NCBI GenBank assembly: GCA_964453115.1
Contig: CAYVRT010000012.1
Location: 38,669 to 102,668 of the forward strand
Reading direction: 5' to 3'
DNA from: JAIWNK01 sp964453115
GTDB lineage: Bacteria > Chloroflexota > Anaerolineae > Anaerolineales > Anaerolineaceae
DNA length: 64,000 nucleotides
Shown here: positions 43,822 through 52,936 of the stretch, one piece after another
Layout of the letters: the number at the start of each line of letters is the position of its first letter
Numbering within the stretch: the stretch's first letter is position 1
The notes under the pieces: model-generated
The model's database searches: none
What the model saw: the letters and a program-made list of their open reading frames with translations, nothing else
What the model was told of the DNA's origin: nothing
Position numbers and translations under genes: made by a program

Positions 43822-44997
43822 ATGTCCTATAGCCTGTATATACATATTCCATTTTGTCGGCGTCGGTGTGGGTACTGTGACTTTAATACGTATGCTGGAC
43901 GAGAAGAGCTGCTTGAGGTTTATGTTGCTGCATTGTGCCGCGAGGTGCAGTGGGCGGCACAGGCTGCCGGGCAACGGTTGCCGGTTGGGACGGTGTATTT
44001 TGGCGGTGGAACGCCTTCTTTGTTAAACCCGGCGCAGGTGACGGCGGTTTTGCAGGCAATTGTAGCCGGCTTTGACCTGGATTGCGGGGCTGAGGTGACG
44101 CTGGAGGCCAACCCCGGCACGCTTTCACAGGCTGGGCTGGCAGGGTTGCGCAGTGCCGGTGTGAACCGGCTCAGCCTGGGTATGCAGTCGGCAGATGCTC
44201 AAGATTTGCGCATACTGGGCCGGCAGCATGAGACTGGGCAGGTGTTGGCAGGGGTGCGCATGGCACGACGAGCGGGTTTTTCCTCGCTCAGCCTGGATTT
44301 GATCTATGGCATTCCGGGGCAAACGCTGGAGCGTTGGCAGGCTGGGCTGGAATTGGCGCTGGGGATGGGGGTTGAACATTTGTCGCTCTATGCACTGACG
44401 GTTGAGGACGAGACGCCGCTGGCGCACTGGTTGAGGCGCGGGTTGCTGCTTTCACCGGATGATGACCTGGCAGCCGATATGGCAGAGTGGGCCAGGAATC
44501 GGTTGGCGGAAGCTGGTTTTGAACACTATGAGGTTTCAAACTGGGCGCTCGGGCCGCAGTTTCGCAGCCGGCACAATTTGCAATACTGGCACAACGCACC
44601 GTATTTGGGCCTGGGAGCAGGGGCGCATGGTTGGGCGGCTGGCTATCGCACGGTGAACGAGTTGACGATTGAGGCCTATCTAGCGCGTATGGGGCAAACA
44701 CAGGCTGGGGAATTTCCATTCGGGCCGGCAAATGCCGTTCGGCAGTTGGTGGACCGCCAAACCGAGATGCAGGAAACGATGATGGTGGGGTTGCGGTTAA
44801 TTCAGGATGGTGTGTCAGAGCAGGGGTTTGAGCAGCGCTTTGGGATGCCGCTGATGATGGCCTTTGGTGAGCCGATTGAGCGCCTGACTCGTCAGGGGCT
44901 GCTGGAATGGGCTGGGGCGATCGAAGACCGGCACCTACGGCTGACACCGCGTGCCTGGTTGATTGCAAACCGGGTGTTTGCAGAATTTGTCGCCTAG
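43822..44997 (+). CDS. hemW: HemW-type radical SAM heme chaperone
   Basis: 391 residues. Starts SYSLYIHIPFCRRRCGYCDF: the CxxxCxxC [4Fe-4S] motif is followed by DF, as in HemW, not by the extra cysteine of true coproporphyrinogen dehydrogenase (HemN). Also VYFGGGTPSLL, RLSLGMQSADAQDLRILGR and the YLGLGAGAHG segment with the C-terminal HemN domain. Heme insertion role inferred from the family. Converges with the L,D-transpeptidase gene, and the two stop codons overlap. Confidence 0.92.
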   Translation: MSYSLYIHIPFCRRRCGYCDFNTYAGREELLEVYVAALCREVQWAAQAAGQRLPVGTVYFGGGTPSLLNPAQVTAVLQAIVAGFDLDCGAEVTLEANPGTLSQAGLAGLRSAGVNRLSLGMQSADAQDLRILGRQHETGQVLAGVRMARRAGFSSLSLDLIYGIPGQTLERWQAGLELALGMGVEHLSLYALTVEDETPLAHWLRRGLLLSPDDDLAADMAEWARNRLAEAGFEHYEVSNWALGPQFRSRHNLQYWHNAPYLGLGAGAHGWAAGYRTVNELTIEAYLARMGQTQAGEFPFGPANAVRQLVDRQTEMQETMMVGLRLIQDGVSEQGFEQRFGMPLMMAFGEPIERLTRQGLLEWAGAIEDRHLRLTPRAWLIANRVFAEFVA

Positions 44998-46037
44998 GCG
45001 ACAGTGACCAGCGTGCCGAACCCGATATTATTGGCCTTATCGGGGTTGACGATGGGGGTTGTCCAGCGGTAGAGCCAGAGGGCATCTTCGTTACATAAAT
45101 TGACGCAGCCATGGCTCATCGGCACGCCGTAATTGGTGTGCCAGTAGGTGCCGTGCAGAGCGACGCCAGTTTTGGGCTCAAAAAAGGAAACCCAGGGCAC
45201 ACCTGGTAGTTCATAGGCTTCGGGATCGGCGGTGACATTGCCGTCGCCCATGTGTTTGGATGGCACTTTGGAGGCAATGCGGAATTCTCCGCGCGGGGTC
45301 TCGGTTGGGATGGCGCCGGGAGCAATGTTACGGTTGGGAACACCCGTTGCAACGCTGGCCTGCCTGACAATTTTCCCGTCCTCATAGGCGGTGAGAGTCT
45401 GCCGTGTCAGGGAAACATCAATCCGTTTGGCACCGGGCGGTACTTCAGGGGAGAGGGGGCTGATCTCTTCGGGAGCAATCAGGCGCAGGTGTTGGGCAGG
45501 GACGCAGTATTCAATTTTGAGCAATTCATCCTTTAATTTATACCAGGGTTCACCATCATGGCCTTCAATCAGCCCTGTTACCCAATGGATGGAACTGTAG
45601 TATAGGCGGTAAATGGGCTGCCATTCGCGACGGTAAGGCATCCACATTGCCTGGGTTTGGGGAACTGTCACTTCGGCAATTTGTGGCTTGGTGATTTGGG
45701 TTGCAACCGGGTTGAGGCGATAGTGAACGCGTTGCGTATTGCCGCTGTGAATGTAGCCGCCCCACACGCGGTACCAAAGCGGGTTGTAATAGGGCCCTTC
45801 CGGGGAGATTACTTCATCATAGATGTGGACGATTTCGTCTCGGTAGCGCTGGAAGAGGATGTCGCTTTTATCTGATGGTTTGCGGTAGACGCTGACGCTG
45901 CTGATGGCAACCCGCACCAGGGGGACTCCATCCAGGTTGGGGCGAGGAAGTTGGGGTGAGGAGGCCAGGCTGCTTAGCGCAGCCAGACCCAGTGCGGCAC
46001 GGCGCAGAAATTGACGACGAGAAATGCGACTGATCAT
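44994..46037 (-). CDS. Tat-exported L,D-transpeptidase
   Basis: 347 residues: twin-arginine signal (SRRQFLRRAALGLAAL), an SH3-like region, and a YkuD domain with the catalytic HGTYWHTNYGVPMSHGCVNL (His and Cys present). Builds 3-3 peptide cross-links or attaches proteins to peptidoglycan. The Tat signal is unusual for an L,D-transpeptidase, but similar forms occur in related bacteria. The ATG at 46037 lies 6 nt after TGATATAAT, predicting a leaderless mRNA. Overlaps the hemW stop by 4 nt. Confidence 0.9.
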   Translation of the reverse strand: MISRISRRQFLRRAALGLAALSSLASSPQLPRPNLDGVPLVRVAISSVSVYRKPSDKSDILFQRYRDEIVHIYDEVISPEGPYYNPLWYRVWGGYIHSGNTQRVHYRLNPVATQITKPQIAEVTVPQTQAMWMPYRREWQPIYRLYYSSIHWVTGLIEGHDGEPWYKLKDELLKIEYCVPAQHLRLIAPEEISPLSPEVPPGAKRIDVSLTRQTLTAYEDGKIVRQASVATGVPNRNIAPGAIPTETPRGEFRIASKVPSKHMGDGNVTADPEAYELPGVPWVSFFEPKTGVALHGTYWHTNYGVPMSHGCVNLCNEDALWLYRWTTPIVNPDKANNIGFGTLVTVA

Positions 46038-46043
46038 ATCTGG

Positions 46044-46052
46044 ATTATATCA
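46044..46052 (-). promoter_or_regulatory. Extended -10 promoter (TGA-TATAAT) of the L,D-transpeptidase gene, leaderless
   Basis: TGATATAAT on the minus strand ends 6 nt before the ATG at 46037; intervening CCAGAT has no ribosome site. Confidence 0.65.
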
Positions 46053-46093
46053 TATGCGTCAAGGCCTGCTCAATACCAGGTGGGTGGTAGGGA

Positions 46094-46423
46094 CTAAGCC
46101 CGGGGGCGGCGGGGGCGTTTGGGGGCTGGCGGCGGGGTTGCAGCCTCAAGCAGGCCAATGATGCGATGACTGAACTCCTGGTTTTCAATATCCAGGATGT
46201 AGTGCGGTTTTGCGCCGGGGTAGGGGGAACCGGTTTCGGCGTTTTGCATTTCTTGCTCAAGGCAGGCAAGCATTTTGATGTATACGGTGTTATCACAAAC
46301 CAGGAGCAGGGGTTTGCCGTTGACATAGACCATGTATTCGCCAAACATTTTCTTGTGGGTGATGGTGCCGATGCCGGCAATTTGTTCACAAACAAATTGA
46401 ATGAAGTCGAGACTGCTGGACAT
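46094..46423 (-). CDS. TfoX N-terminal domain protein
   Basis: 109 residues with the TfoX_N pattern KKMFGEYMVYVNGKPLLLVCDNTVYIK, followed by a Pro/Arg-rich basic tail (PAPKRPRRPRA). It lacks the C-terminal DNA-binding half of TfoX/Sxy, so a regulatory role in competence is uncertain although dprA is also present. ATG at 46423 with GGAG 6-7 nt upstream. Confidence 0.88.
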   Translation of the reverse strand: MSSSLDFIQFVCEQIAGIGTITHKKMFGEYMVYVNGKPLLLVCDNTVYIKMLACLEQEMQNAETGSPYPGAKPHYILDIENQEFSHRIIGLLEAATPPPAPKRPRRPRA

Positions 46424-46467
46424 GAGAAACTCCGGTTACAGGCGTGTGGATAAAGCCGATTGCTGGT

Positions 46468-46476
46468 AGTATATCA
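46468..46476 (-). promoter_or_regulatory. Extended -10 promoter (TGA-TATACT) of the TfoX-like gene
   Basis: TGATATACT on the minus strand, 45 nt before the ATG at 46423; no -35 seen. Confidence 0.5.
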
Positions 46477-46504
46477 TGTTTCTACTGAGCAGGAGGATGG
46501 CTGC

Positions 46505-47719
46505 TTAGCTGTTAGCAGCCTGTGCTTGCTGGGCGGTGCGCATGGCGAGCAGATAGGCCCCAAGCAACACGGCATATAGGCCAAACAGGATAATTGGTAC
46601 CATCTCAAGCGAAATTTGACGAGCCAGCACGCCCATCAGACTGGGGATGAGGGCCGCGCCAAGGCCGGTTGCAGCCATTTGCATTCCAATTGTGTTGGCA
46701 GCATAGGATTCGCCGACTCGAATCCGTGTGCCAGACATCATGGCGGGGAAGATGGGGGCGATGGATATGCCAATTAGTCCTACTGCAATCACGTTTGCCA
46801 GTTCGAAAGGGTTCCAGATGAGAAGGCCTGCGCCTAGCAATGCTCCGGACAGGCCGGCCAGTATGAGCTTGTTCACGCCCGTGCGGTTGGCAATCAGGCC
46901 GGCCAGGATGCGTCCAACGGTGAACATGAACCAGTAGCTTCCGGCGAAGAAACCTGCCAGGGTTGGGTCTACATGGCGTGATTCGGTGAGCAAGCTATAC
47001 ACCCAGGTGCCCAGGGAGCTTTCGCCGCCGACATACAGAAAAAAAAGAATGATGCTTAGCCAAACTTGTGGCTGCCGCAGCGTTTGCCCGAGAGGGGTTT
47101 TATAATCGGTCAGTTTTTTCTCTGACTGTGCGGCCTTGGCGGGTGGTTGATTGCGACTCCACATTGAGAGCGTGAGAACGAAGCAGATGGCTAATGCTAG
47201 CTGAAAAAATCCTACCGTTCGATACCCGAAGTGCCAGGAGTTGAAGGTAGATAGCCCCAGGGTCATGATGACTGGGCCGAGGGTGATGCCAATGCCGTAA
47301 CTGGCGTGCAGCCATTGCATCAGCCCTTCTCCAAAATGGGCTGCGACATAAGTATTCAGGCCGGCATCAATTGCGCCAGCGCCCATGCCACCAAACACGC
47401 CAAGAAAAACCATCATCCACCAGATTGGCACCAGGGTATAACCGATCAGGGCCAGACCGGTGAGCAAGCAACTGACTGCAAGCAGCCGCCCTACGCCAAG
47501 TCGTGAGAGCAGGAAACCGGTCAGGAAACTGGAGGTCATGTAACCGGTTACGGATGCTGCCAGCAACATGCCAATGGCATCGAGCGGGATGGAGAAGTCG
47601 GTTCGGATGGAGGGCCAGCCGACACCCAACAAACCATCGGGTAGTCCGAGGGCGATAAAGGCAATAAATGCCAGAAGGATCAGACCTGATTTGGGGGAAG
47701 ATATGAGTTTTGGGGGCAT
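46505..47719 (-). CDS. MFS transporter
   Basis: 404 residues, about 12 helices, with features of the FucP/sugar-type or unknown MFS subfamily: ALGLPDGLLGVGWPSIR near the start, GFLLSRLGVGRLLAVS after helix 2, GMGAGAIDAGLNTYVAAHFG in helix 4-5. Substrate unknown. The start at 47719 is chosen because an open frame continuing upstream is just the translated 117-bp repeat and contains a duplicated peptide. No own promoter seen; it may be read through from tRNA-Pro. Confidence 0.88.
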   Translation of the reverse strand: MPPKLISSPKSGLILLAFIAFIALGLPDGLLGVGWPSIRTDFSIPLDAIGMLLAASVTGYMTSSFLTGFLLSRLGVGRLLAVSCLLTGLALIGYTLVPIWWMMVFLGVFGGMGAGAIDAGLNTYVAAHFGEGLMQWLHASYGIGITLGPVIMTLGLSTFNSWHFGYRTVGFFQLALAICFVLTLSMWSRNQPPAKAAQSEKKLTDYKTPLGQTLRQPQVWLSIILFFLYVGGESSLGTWVYSLLTESRHVDPTLAGFFAGSYWFMFTVGRILAGLIANRTGVNKLILAGLSGALLGAGLLIWNPFELANVIAVGLIGISIAPIFPAMMSGTRIRVGESYAANTIGMQMAATGLGAALIPSLMGVLARQISLEMVPIILFGLYAVLLGAYLLAMRTAQQAQAANS

Positions 47720-47748
47720 GGTGATGGGAGCAAAAAGGGGGATTTTAA

Positions 47749-47865
47749 GGGAGCAACGACCTTGCCCTTCAGTGGGACTGAAAATGTGAGACCATCCAAG
47801 ATTGAGTAACAAAAACCATCGCTTTGAACGATGGTTCTCGATACAGTCGGGGCGAGAGGATTTGA
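47749..47865. repeat. 117-bp direct repeat, copy 1 (truncated tRNA-Pro 3' end)
   Basis: Identical to 47881-47997 and 132 bp away. It contains the last ~18 nt of tRNA-Pro on the minus strand (CGGGGCGAGAGGATTTGA seen on plus), the hairpin that terminates the tRNA, and a TTCAGT-GGG-ACTGAA hairpin. Outside the 117 bp the sequences differ. Confidence 0.9.
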
Positions 47866-47880
47866 TAGCACCCCTCGATG

Positions 47881-48053
<173 letters not shown>

Positions 48054-48076
48054 ATTGATTATATTGAACGCCGGTT

Positions 48077-48082
48077 ATTATA
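48077..48082 (-). promoter_or_regulatory. -10 box (TATAAT) upstream of tRNA-Pro
   Basis: TATAAT on the minus strand 23 nt before the tRNA 5' end; a second TATAAT lies 4 nt before it. No clear -35. Confidence 0.5.
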
Positions 48083-48114
48083 CCGCGTTTTCAAAATTTG
48101 GGGAGGGTTTTCCC

Positions 48115-48864
48115 TTAAGTTTCAGGAACATGCCCGAGCGCGTAAAACGTGGGAATATAGAGCAATCGTTCGCCGCGCGCTCGCGCCTCTTGTTCTGTTT
48201 GTTGTAAGGCGTCCAACTCTTGCGCTGAGCAAAGGGTTTGCAAATCTTCGCGCAGCACAAGCCATTCCAATTCATCGGTTGAGGGCATGGATTGGTGATC
48301 CCAAAAACCGCCCAGCACACCGCTTTGCACCTTTTGCAGCCCGGCCTGCTGAAACAGGCTGCCCAGACTGCGACCGATGCATGGCTGCGCACCTTGCTGC
48401 CGGAGTGCCTCGGTTTGTAACTGTCCCAGGCTTGAAAGGCTGGGTGGGTAATCAATCCGTCCACCATAGTCGGGTTCTGCCAGGGCAAGGATCATTCCGC
48501 CTGGGACGGTGACGCGGCGCATTTCGCGCAGTGCGGCGAGCGGGTTTGGTAGCCAAAGGAGCAGAAAATGACAAAAGCTCAGGTTGAATGCGGCGCTGGC
48601 AAAAGGCAGGTTGCATGCATCGCCGGCGGTGAATGCAGCGCGGGGGATGACTTGCCGGGCAAAGTGCAGGGCCATCAGGTCATGATCCAGGCCACAGGTC
48701 AGCGGATTGGTAGAGACTTCACCAAGCAGCGCACCGGTTCCGCAGCCAAGGTCGAGAACGCGGCGGGCAGTTTCAAGCTGTGCTTGCGCAAACAGGTGCT
48801 GGCGCAAGGTCTGTGTCCAGCGAGCTTGCTGCTGATAGCGAGCGTGCCAGTCTTTCAGGTTCAC
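48115..48864 (-). CDS. Class I SAM-dependent methyltransferase
   Basis: 249 residues with motif I RRVLDLGCGTGALLGEV, an acidic LTCGLDHDLMALH, and LPFASAAFNLSFCHFLLLWLPNP (Methyltransf_11 pattern). Substrate unknown. The GTG start at 48864 overlaps the stop of the upstream radical SAM-like gene by GTGA, so it is the last gene of the six-gene operon starting at 55044; it may modify the same target. Confidence 0.88.
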   Translation of the reverse strand: MNLKDWHARYQQQARWTQTLRQHLFAQAQLETARRVLDLGCGTGALLGEVSTNPLTCGLDHDLMALHFARQVIPRAAFTAGDACNLPFASAAFNLSFCHFLLLWLPNPLAALREMRRVTVPGGMILALAEPDYGGRIDYPPSLSSLGQLQTEALRQQGAQPCIGRSLGSLFQQAGLQKVQSGVLGGFWDHQSMPSTDELEWLVLREDLQTLCSAQELDALQQTEQEARARGERLLYIPTFYALGHVPET

Positions 48865-50030
48865 AGCCGGGTGCGGGCTTTTTCCCAGATTGTGTTCCAG
48901 TCGTCATTGAGCAGGTTGCCAAGGACGTGTTCGAAGCCTTGACCAGGCAGCACATCGCCATCTGGCTCGACATACAACCAGGCGCGTCCGGCACCTTCAA
49001 TCGGCGTTTCACCCTCGGACAGCTCCAGGCTGAGTGGGTGGAAACTGGAATAGGGGACAGGTAAATCCCAGGTCAGTGAAAGGCCGAGCAGGAAAGCCAG
49101 ATCCCGCAAGGTGTTAAGCGCCGGGCGCAGCTCAGCGCTGTTGGCACTGAGCGAGAGCGAATGGACGCCCATCTGATGCAGCTTGCGGATCAGATCTTCG
49201 ACGCTGCTCTGGTTATTTGGGGTGAGGGTGATGTGAACGGTGATGAAGAGATCCTGAGCCAGGACATCGCGCAGGGCCTCCCATGAGATTTCAGAAGCGG
49301 GGTCGAGGATCAGCATCAGGTGATCGAGGCCGCTTTGCAAGACTTGTTGCAAATAGTTTGGCTCGCAAAGCCGCTGTCCATCGCTGAGTAGGCCGGTTAC
49401 CTGTCCGAGTTGTTCGGCGTGAGCAATCAGTTCGGGCAGGTCAGGGCGCAGGGTTGGCTCACCGCCAGTGAAGATGATATGCGGAATGCCGGCCTGCCAG
49501 GATTTGCTGAGGATGGTTCTCCATTCTTCAGTTAGCAGTTCTCGCGTAACCCGGGTGGTGGGTGCCAGGTCGGGGGCAAGGCCTTCGCTCAGGCGATAGG
49601 TGAGGGCACAATCCAGGCGGTAGGGGGCGGTCAGGGCGCGGGCATAGGGATCAACACGTTCGAAGCCGAGGAAGGTTTCGGGGTCGAGGTCGGGGGTTTC
49701 TATCAGTGTGTGCAAACGTTCTTGAAAATCGTTGAAATCGTTGGCGGCCTGGGCGCGTGAGACGCGGTAGCGCTGTGAGACCAGGTGTGCGACCTTCTCG
49801 GCAGGGGTTTGCTGAATTAGATGATAGGCATATTCGGCGGCGGTTTCGTTCAGGTGTAGAACGGTGCTGGCGTTCAGAATCAGCAGGGCATCGCTGCTTG
49901 CATCCACGCGCAAGTGCAAACGGTAGGGCGGTTGTACCTCAGGGGGGGATTGATAGGTGTAGATGCCGGGGGCCAGACGGGTTGGATGGCCAAAGAGGCG
50001 ATCGAGCAAGGTGCTGAAGGCGCGTTTCAT
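48861..50030 (-). CDS. Degenerate PqqD-radical SAM paralogue (cluster cysteines lost)
   Basis: 389 residues, clearly related to the upstream enzyme: a PqqD-like N-terminal domain (LLILNASTVLHLNETAAEY) and a radical SAM barrel with PHIIFTGGEPTLRPDLPELIAHAEQLGQ. But the CxxxCxxC loop reads LSEGLAPD: all three cluster cysteines are replaced (L147, L151, D154), and the SPASM cysteines are missing (VLPGQGF where the partner has VLPCQSY), with the C-terminus truncated. The frame is intact, so this is a pseudoenzyme and not a decaying pseudogene. Start at 50030. Confidence 0.85.
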   Translation of the reverse strand: MKRAFSTLLDRLFGHPTRLAPGIYTYQSPPEVQPPYRLHLRVDASSDALLILNASTVLHLNETAAEYAYHLIQQTPAEKVAHLVSQRYRVSRAQAANDFNDFQERLHTLIETPDLDPETFLGFERVDPYARALTAPYRLDCALTYRLSEGLAPDLAPTTRVTRELLTEEWRTILSKSWQAGIPHIIFTGGEPTLRPDLPELIAHAEQLGQVTGLLSDGQRLCEPNYLQQVLQSGLDHLMLILDPASEISWEALRDVLAQDLFITVHITLTPNNQSSVEDLIRKLHQMGVHSLSLSANSAELRPALNTLRDLAFLLGLSLTWDLPVPYSSFHPLSLELSEGETPIEGAGRAWLYVEPDGDVLPGQGFEHVLGNLLNDDWNTIWEKARTRL

Positions 50031-50040
50031 GGTAGACCTC

Positions 50041-51585
50041 CTAGGGAGTAGGAACAGTTGGGAAAAGGAATTGATTGAATAGAATGGCAAGCAAGCAGAC
50101 GATGGAGAGGAGAATGACGCTGATGATGATGGCAACAGTTAGCCATTTTGAGGATGTGGAGGGTTTTTCGGGTTGGGCAGAAACCGTGAGGGCGTCGAAT
50201 TCTTCTGGTTTTCCAATCAGTCGGTGGCGGCGGAAGAAAAGAATGAAGAGCAGGTAAGGCAGGCCAAAGAGAAAAACGCTCAGAGCAAAGAGCAGGTTGA
50301 CAGCAGTTTGCAACTCGCGGTTGAGCAGGCCGGTGAGGGCATCGCGCTGATTGATGGAAATGAGGGTGACGCCAAGGACGGATAGCACGAGGCCAAAGCC
50401 GAGTAAAATGCGGCTGCTGCGCGGCGCCAGTTTGCCATCTTTTTCGGAAAGGCGCACGCCCAGGCTGAGGGTGCTATGGGCAATCAGTGCTGCAAAGACG
50501 AGCAGCGAAGGGCCAAGGCCGATTTGTTCGGTTGTAAACTCGAGCGGGTCGTAGATGTTGGTGCCGCCCAGGGCCAGCACCAGACCCAGTGTGAAGGCCG
50601 GTGAGGCAATGCTGACCGCCAGCCAGGTGGCAGCGTTGCGGGCATTCCAACGCCGGGCAATGAGCAGAATGGCAGCAACAATCAGCACCGGGAGCGAGAA
50701 GAAGAAGTCGAGCCCAACGGTCATGGTCAATGGGCCAGGTTCGGGCAATTCACCGCCACCCGCTTTGAGGATGTCGTTCATGGCGAGGATCAGGGCCAGG
50801 GTGGGGCGGGTGATGATCAGAAAGGCAGATAATGCCTTGAGAACATCATCGCCGAAGCGCTTGCGAACCAGGTTGATAAAACGTTTGCCAAGGTCTACGG
50901 CGGCATCTACAACGGCCAGGCCGGAAGCCAGCCAGAGTGGGATGAGCAGGAAGGAGATGAGGGCAAAGATGCCGCTCAGGTTGGAGGCGAGTTGGGACAG
51001 GCTGCCACTGCTGAGGGCATAGAGCAGGAAGAAAAGGCCGGTGATACCGAGCCAGATGAGGAATTCGCCAATTTGGAAGTTCTTCCAGAAAGGTTTTTTA
51101 TAGGTGAAGAGGTGTGTGGTTGTGCTGCCAATCCATAGCAGCGGGGCGGTGCAACACCAGGCCAACATGGCTGCGTTTTGTTCAAGAGGCATAACACAGA
51201 GCAGTTGTGCGCCGAATAGTAGAACGATGGGAATGAACAGAACCGGGTGACCATCTGTGGCGCCGGTGAGCAGGAAGGCCCAACTGAGCGCCATTGCCAG
51301 CAAGCCGGCAATGAGTGCAAGGATGGGGATTTGTTGCAAGGTGGGCGAATCGCCGGGCGGGGTGAAGACAATTTGTGAGATGTTGTGCTGGAAAATTTCG
51401 GTGATGAAGACCGAAGAGAGCAGGATGGCAACCGAGGTGTAGCCGATGATGCTGAGGATGCGAATCTGCCGCGGAAATTCTTTGAGGTTGTGAAAGGCTT
51501 CCTCAAATGGAATCAGGTAGAAGTAGTAGGCAAACCGCCAGATGAGGTTGCCAATGAAACGAAGGGAGGTGAAAAGACGGTTCAT
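50041..51585 (-). CDS. Polytopic membrane protein of unknown function
   Basis: 514 residues with about a dozen hydrophobic helices and no signature I recognise; a cytoplasmic amphipathic region (VDAAVDLGKRFINLVRKRFG) lies near the middle. ATG at 51585 overlaps the radical SAM stop (ATGA). By position between the two radical SAM-like genes, a transporter or scaffold for the modified product is plausible, without direct evidence. Confidence 0.8.
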   Translation of the reverse strand: MNRLFTSLRFIGNLIWRFAYYFYLIPFEEAFHNLKEFPRQIRILSIIGYTSVAILLSSVFITEIFQHNISQIVFTPPGDSPTLQQIPILALIAGLLAMALSWAFLLTGATDGHPVLFIPIVLLFGAQLLCVMPLEQNAAMLAWCCTAPLLWIGSTTTHLFTYKKPFWKNFQIGEFLIWLGITGLFFLLYALSSGSLSQLASNLSGIFALISFLLIPLWLASGLAVVDAAVDLGKRFINLVRKRFGDDVLKALSAFLIITRPTLALILAMNDILKAGGGELPEPGPLTMTVGLDFFFSLPVLIVAAILLIARRWNARNAATWLAVSIASPAFTLGLVLALGGTNIYDPLEFTTEQIGLGPSLLVFAALIAHSTLSLGVRLSEKDGKLAPRSSRILLGFGLVLSVLGVTLISINQRDALTGLLNRELQTAVNLLFALSVFLFGLPYLLFILFFRRHRLIGKPEEFDALTVSAQPEKPSTSSKWLTVAIIISVILLSIVCLLAILFNQFLFPTVPTP

Positions 51586-52934
51586 GGGTGGGGTGGGAGA
51601 TGATTTCGTTCGAGGGGGCAGCCGCCGCCGCATTCAGGCAGCAGGCCGCAGGTTTGACATTCGGCTGGCAGGTTGCGCCGTTCGCGCAGGCTCAATGCCA
51701 ACTCGTGATTCCAGATGGCTTCCCAGGGTGTTTCGAGAATGTTGCCCAGGCTGGTGTAATAGGACTGACAGGGCAAGACGCTGCCGTCGGATTCAATGCA
51801 CATATTGTAGAGCGCAGCAGTGCAGCCTTTGACGCCCAAATCCATCTGGACGGGGTCAAAGTGGCAGTATTGGGTTGGTGTGTACCAGATCAGTCGCTGC
51901 CCTTGCTGCTCGGTGAGGGTACGGGCCATTTCCAGCAGGGCGGGCAAATCGCCGGCAGGTAATCCGCTGCCAACGCGAGCGCCATGACCGGCGTAAATGA
52001 GCGCATTCAGACCAATGGTTGGCACGCCCAATTGACCGAGGAATTGCAGGGTTTGGAATAAGAAGCGGCTATTGCTTTGCAGCATGGTGGTGTTTGTCAT
52101 AACGTATAGGCGGGAGGTGAGGGCGTTTCGGATGCCGGCAACGGTTTCTTGCCAGGCGCCGGGTGAGCGCACCATGCGATCATGAAGGATGGGGTCGTGC
52201 GATTCGAGTGTGATTTGCACGTGGTCCAGGCCGACATTGACCAGGCTTTGCAGGTAATTGGGGTCGCTCAGGCGACGGCCATTCGTGTTGAGGCCGGTGA
52301 TTTGTCCGAGCTGTTCGGCGTAGGCGATCAACTCGGGCAGGTCGTCGCGCAGGGTGGGTTCGCCACCGGTGAAGACGATGTGCGGAATGCCAGTTTGCCA
52401 GAGCTTGTCGAGGATGCGTTTCCAGGTTTGGGTGGAGAGTTCGGGGTGGTTGCGCGGGCGATCATTGTAACAATGAGCGCAGGCATTATTGCAACGATAG
52501 GTGATGGCCAGGTCCATGCGGTAGGGCGCGCTGGGGTGAGCAGAAAAAGGGGCGGTAGTTTCCAGATCCAGCTCGCAGACCGGGCAGGGGCCATCGGGGT
52601 CGAGCAGGGCTTCTAATTTGCTGCAAAAGTCTGCGTAATCCTGGCGGGCCTGGGTTGGTGTGACCTGATAATGGCGCACCAGGGCGTTTGTGGCTGTGCG
52701 TGGGGGAACTTGTTGTAGGATGAGGTGGGCCATGAAAGCTGCGCTGGGGTTGAGGTGCAGGAAACGGGCAGCATTGATGATCAGCAGGGCGCTGCCATCA
52801 CTTTCCACGCGTAAATGCAGGCGGGCGCGTCCTTGCTGGCTGTGGCGCTCAAAAGAGTAGATCCCGGGTGCGAGGGCCTGCTGGGTGGGGCGGGGGCGCA
52901 AAGCACCCCGAAGCTGCTCAAGCCAAAATGGCAT
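51582..52934 (-). CDS. PqqD-radical SAM-SPASM maturase
   Basis: 450 residues. N-terminal PqqD/RRE-like domain (LLIINAARFLHLNPSAAFMAHLIL), then the radical SAM core with C148, C152 and C155 in TYRCNNACAHCYND and HIVFTGGEPTLRDDLPEL, and a C-terminal SPASM domain with 8 or more cysteines (GCTAALYNMC, VLPCQSY, CQTCGLLPECGGGC). This arrangement is typical of enzymes that modify peptides (PqqE, anSME and RiPP maturases). It follows the Cys-Ala tail gene directly (start 2 nt after its stop); the tail is the obvious candidate substrate. Confidence 0.9.
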   Translation of the reverse strand: MPFWLEQLRGALRPRPTQQALAPGIYSFERHSQQGRARLHLRVESDGSALLIINAARFLHLNPSAAFMAHLILQQVPPRTATNALVRHYQVTPTQARQDYADFCSKLEALLDPDGPCPVCELDLETTAPFSAHPSAPYRMDLAITYRCNNACAHCYNDRPRNHPELSTQTWKRILDKLWQTGIPHIVFTGGEPTLRDDLPELIAYAEQLGQITGLNTNGRRLSDPNYLQSLVNVGLDHVQITLESHDPILHDRMVRSPGAWQETVAGIRNALTSRLYVMTNTTMLQSNSRFLFQTLQFLGQLGVPTIGLNALIYAGHGARVGSGLPAGDLPALLEMARTLTEQQGQRLIWYTPTQYCHFDPVQMDLGVKGCTAALYNMCIESDGSVLPCQSYYTSLGNILETPWEAIWNHELALSLRERRNLPAECQTCGLLPECGGGCPLERNHLPPHP

Positions 52935-52936
52935 GG

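Noticed and set aside
43822..44997. Annotation as coproporphyrinogen dehydrogenase (HemN)
   Set aside because: The fourth cysteine after CxxxCxxC is missing (CDF), the HemW pattern.
48861..50030. Pseudogene
   Set aside because: The frame is intact, codon overlaps with neighbours are kept, and non-cysteine motifs are preserved; a maintained pseudoenzyme is more likely.
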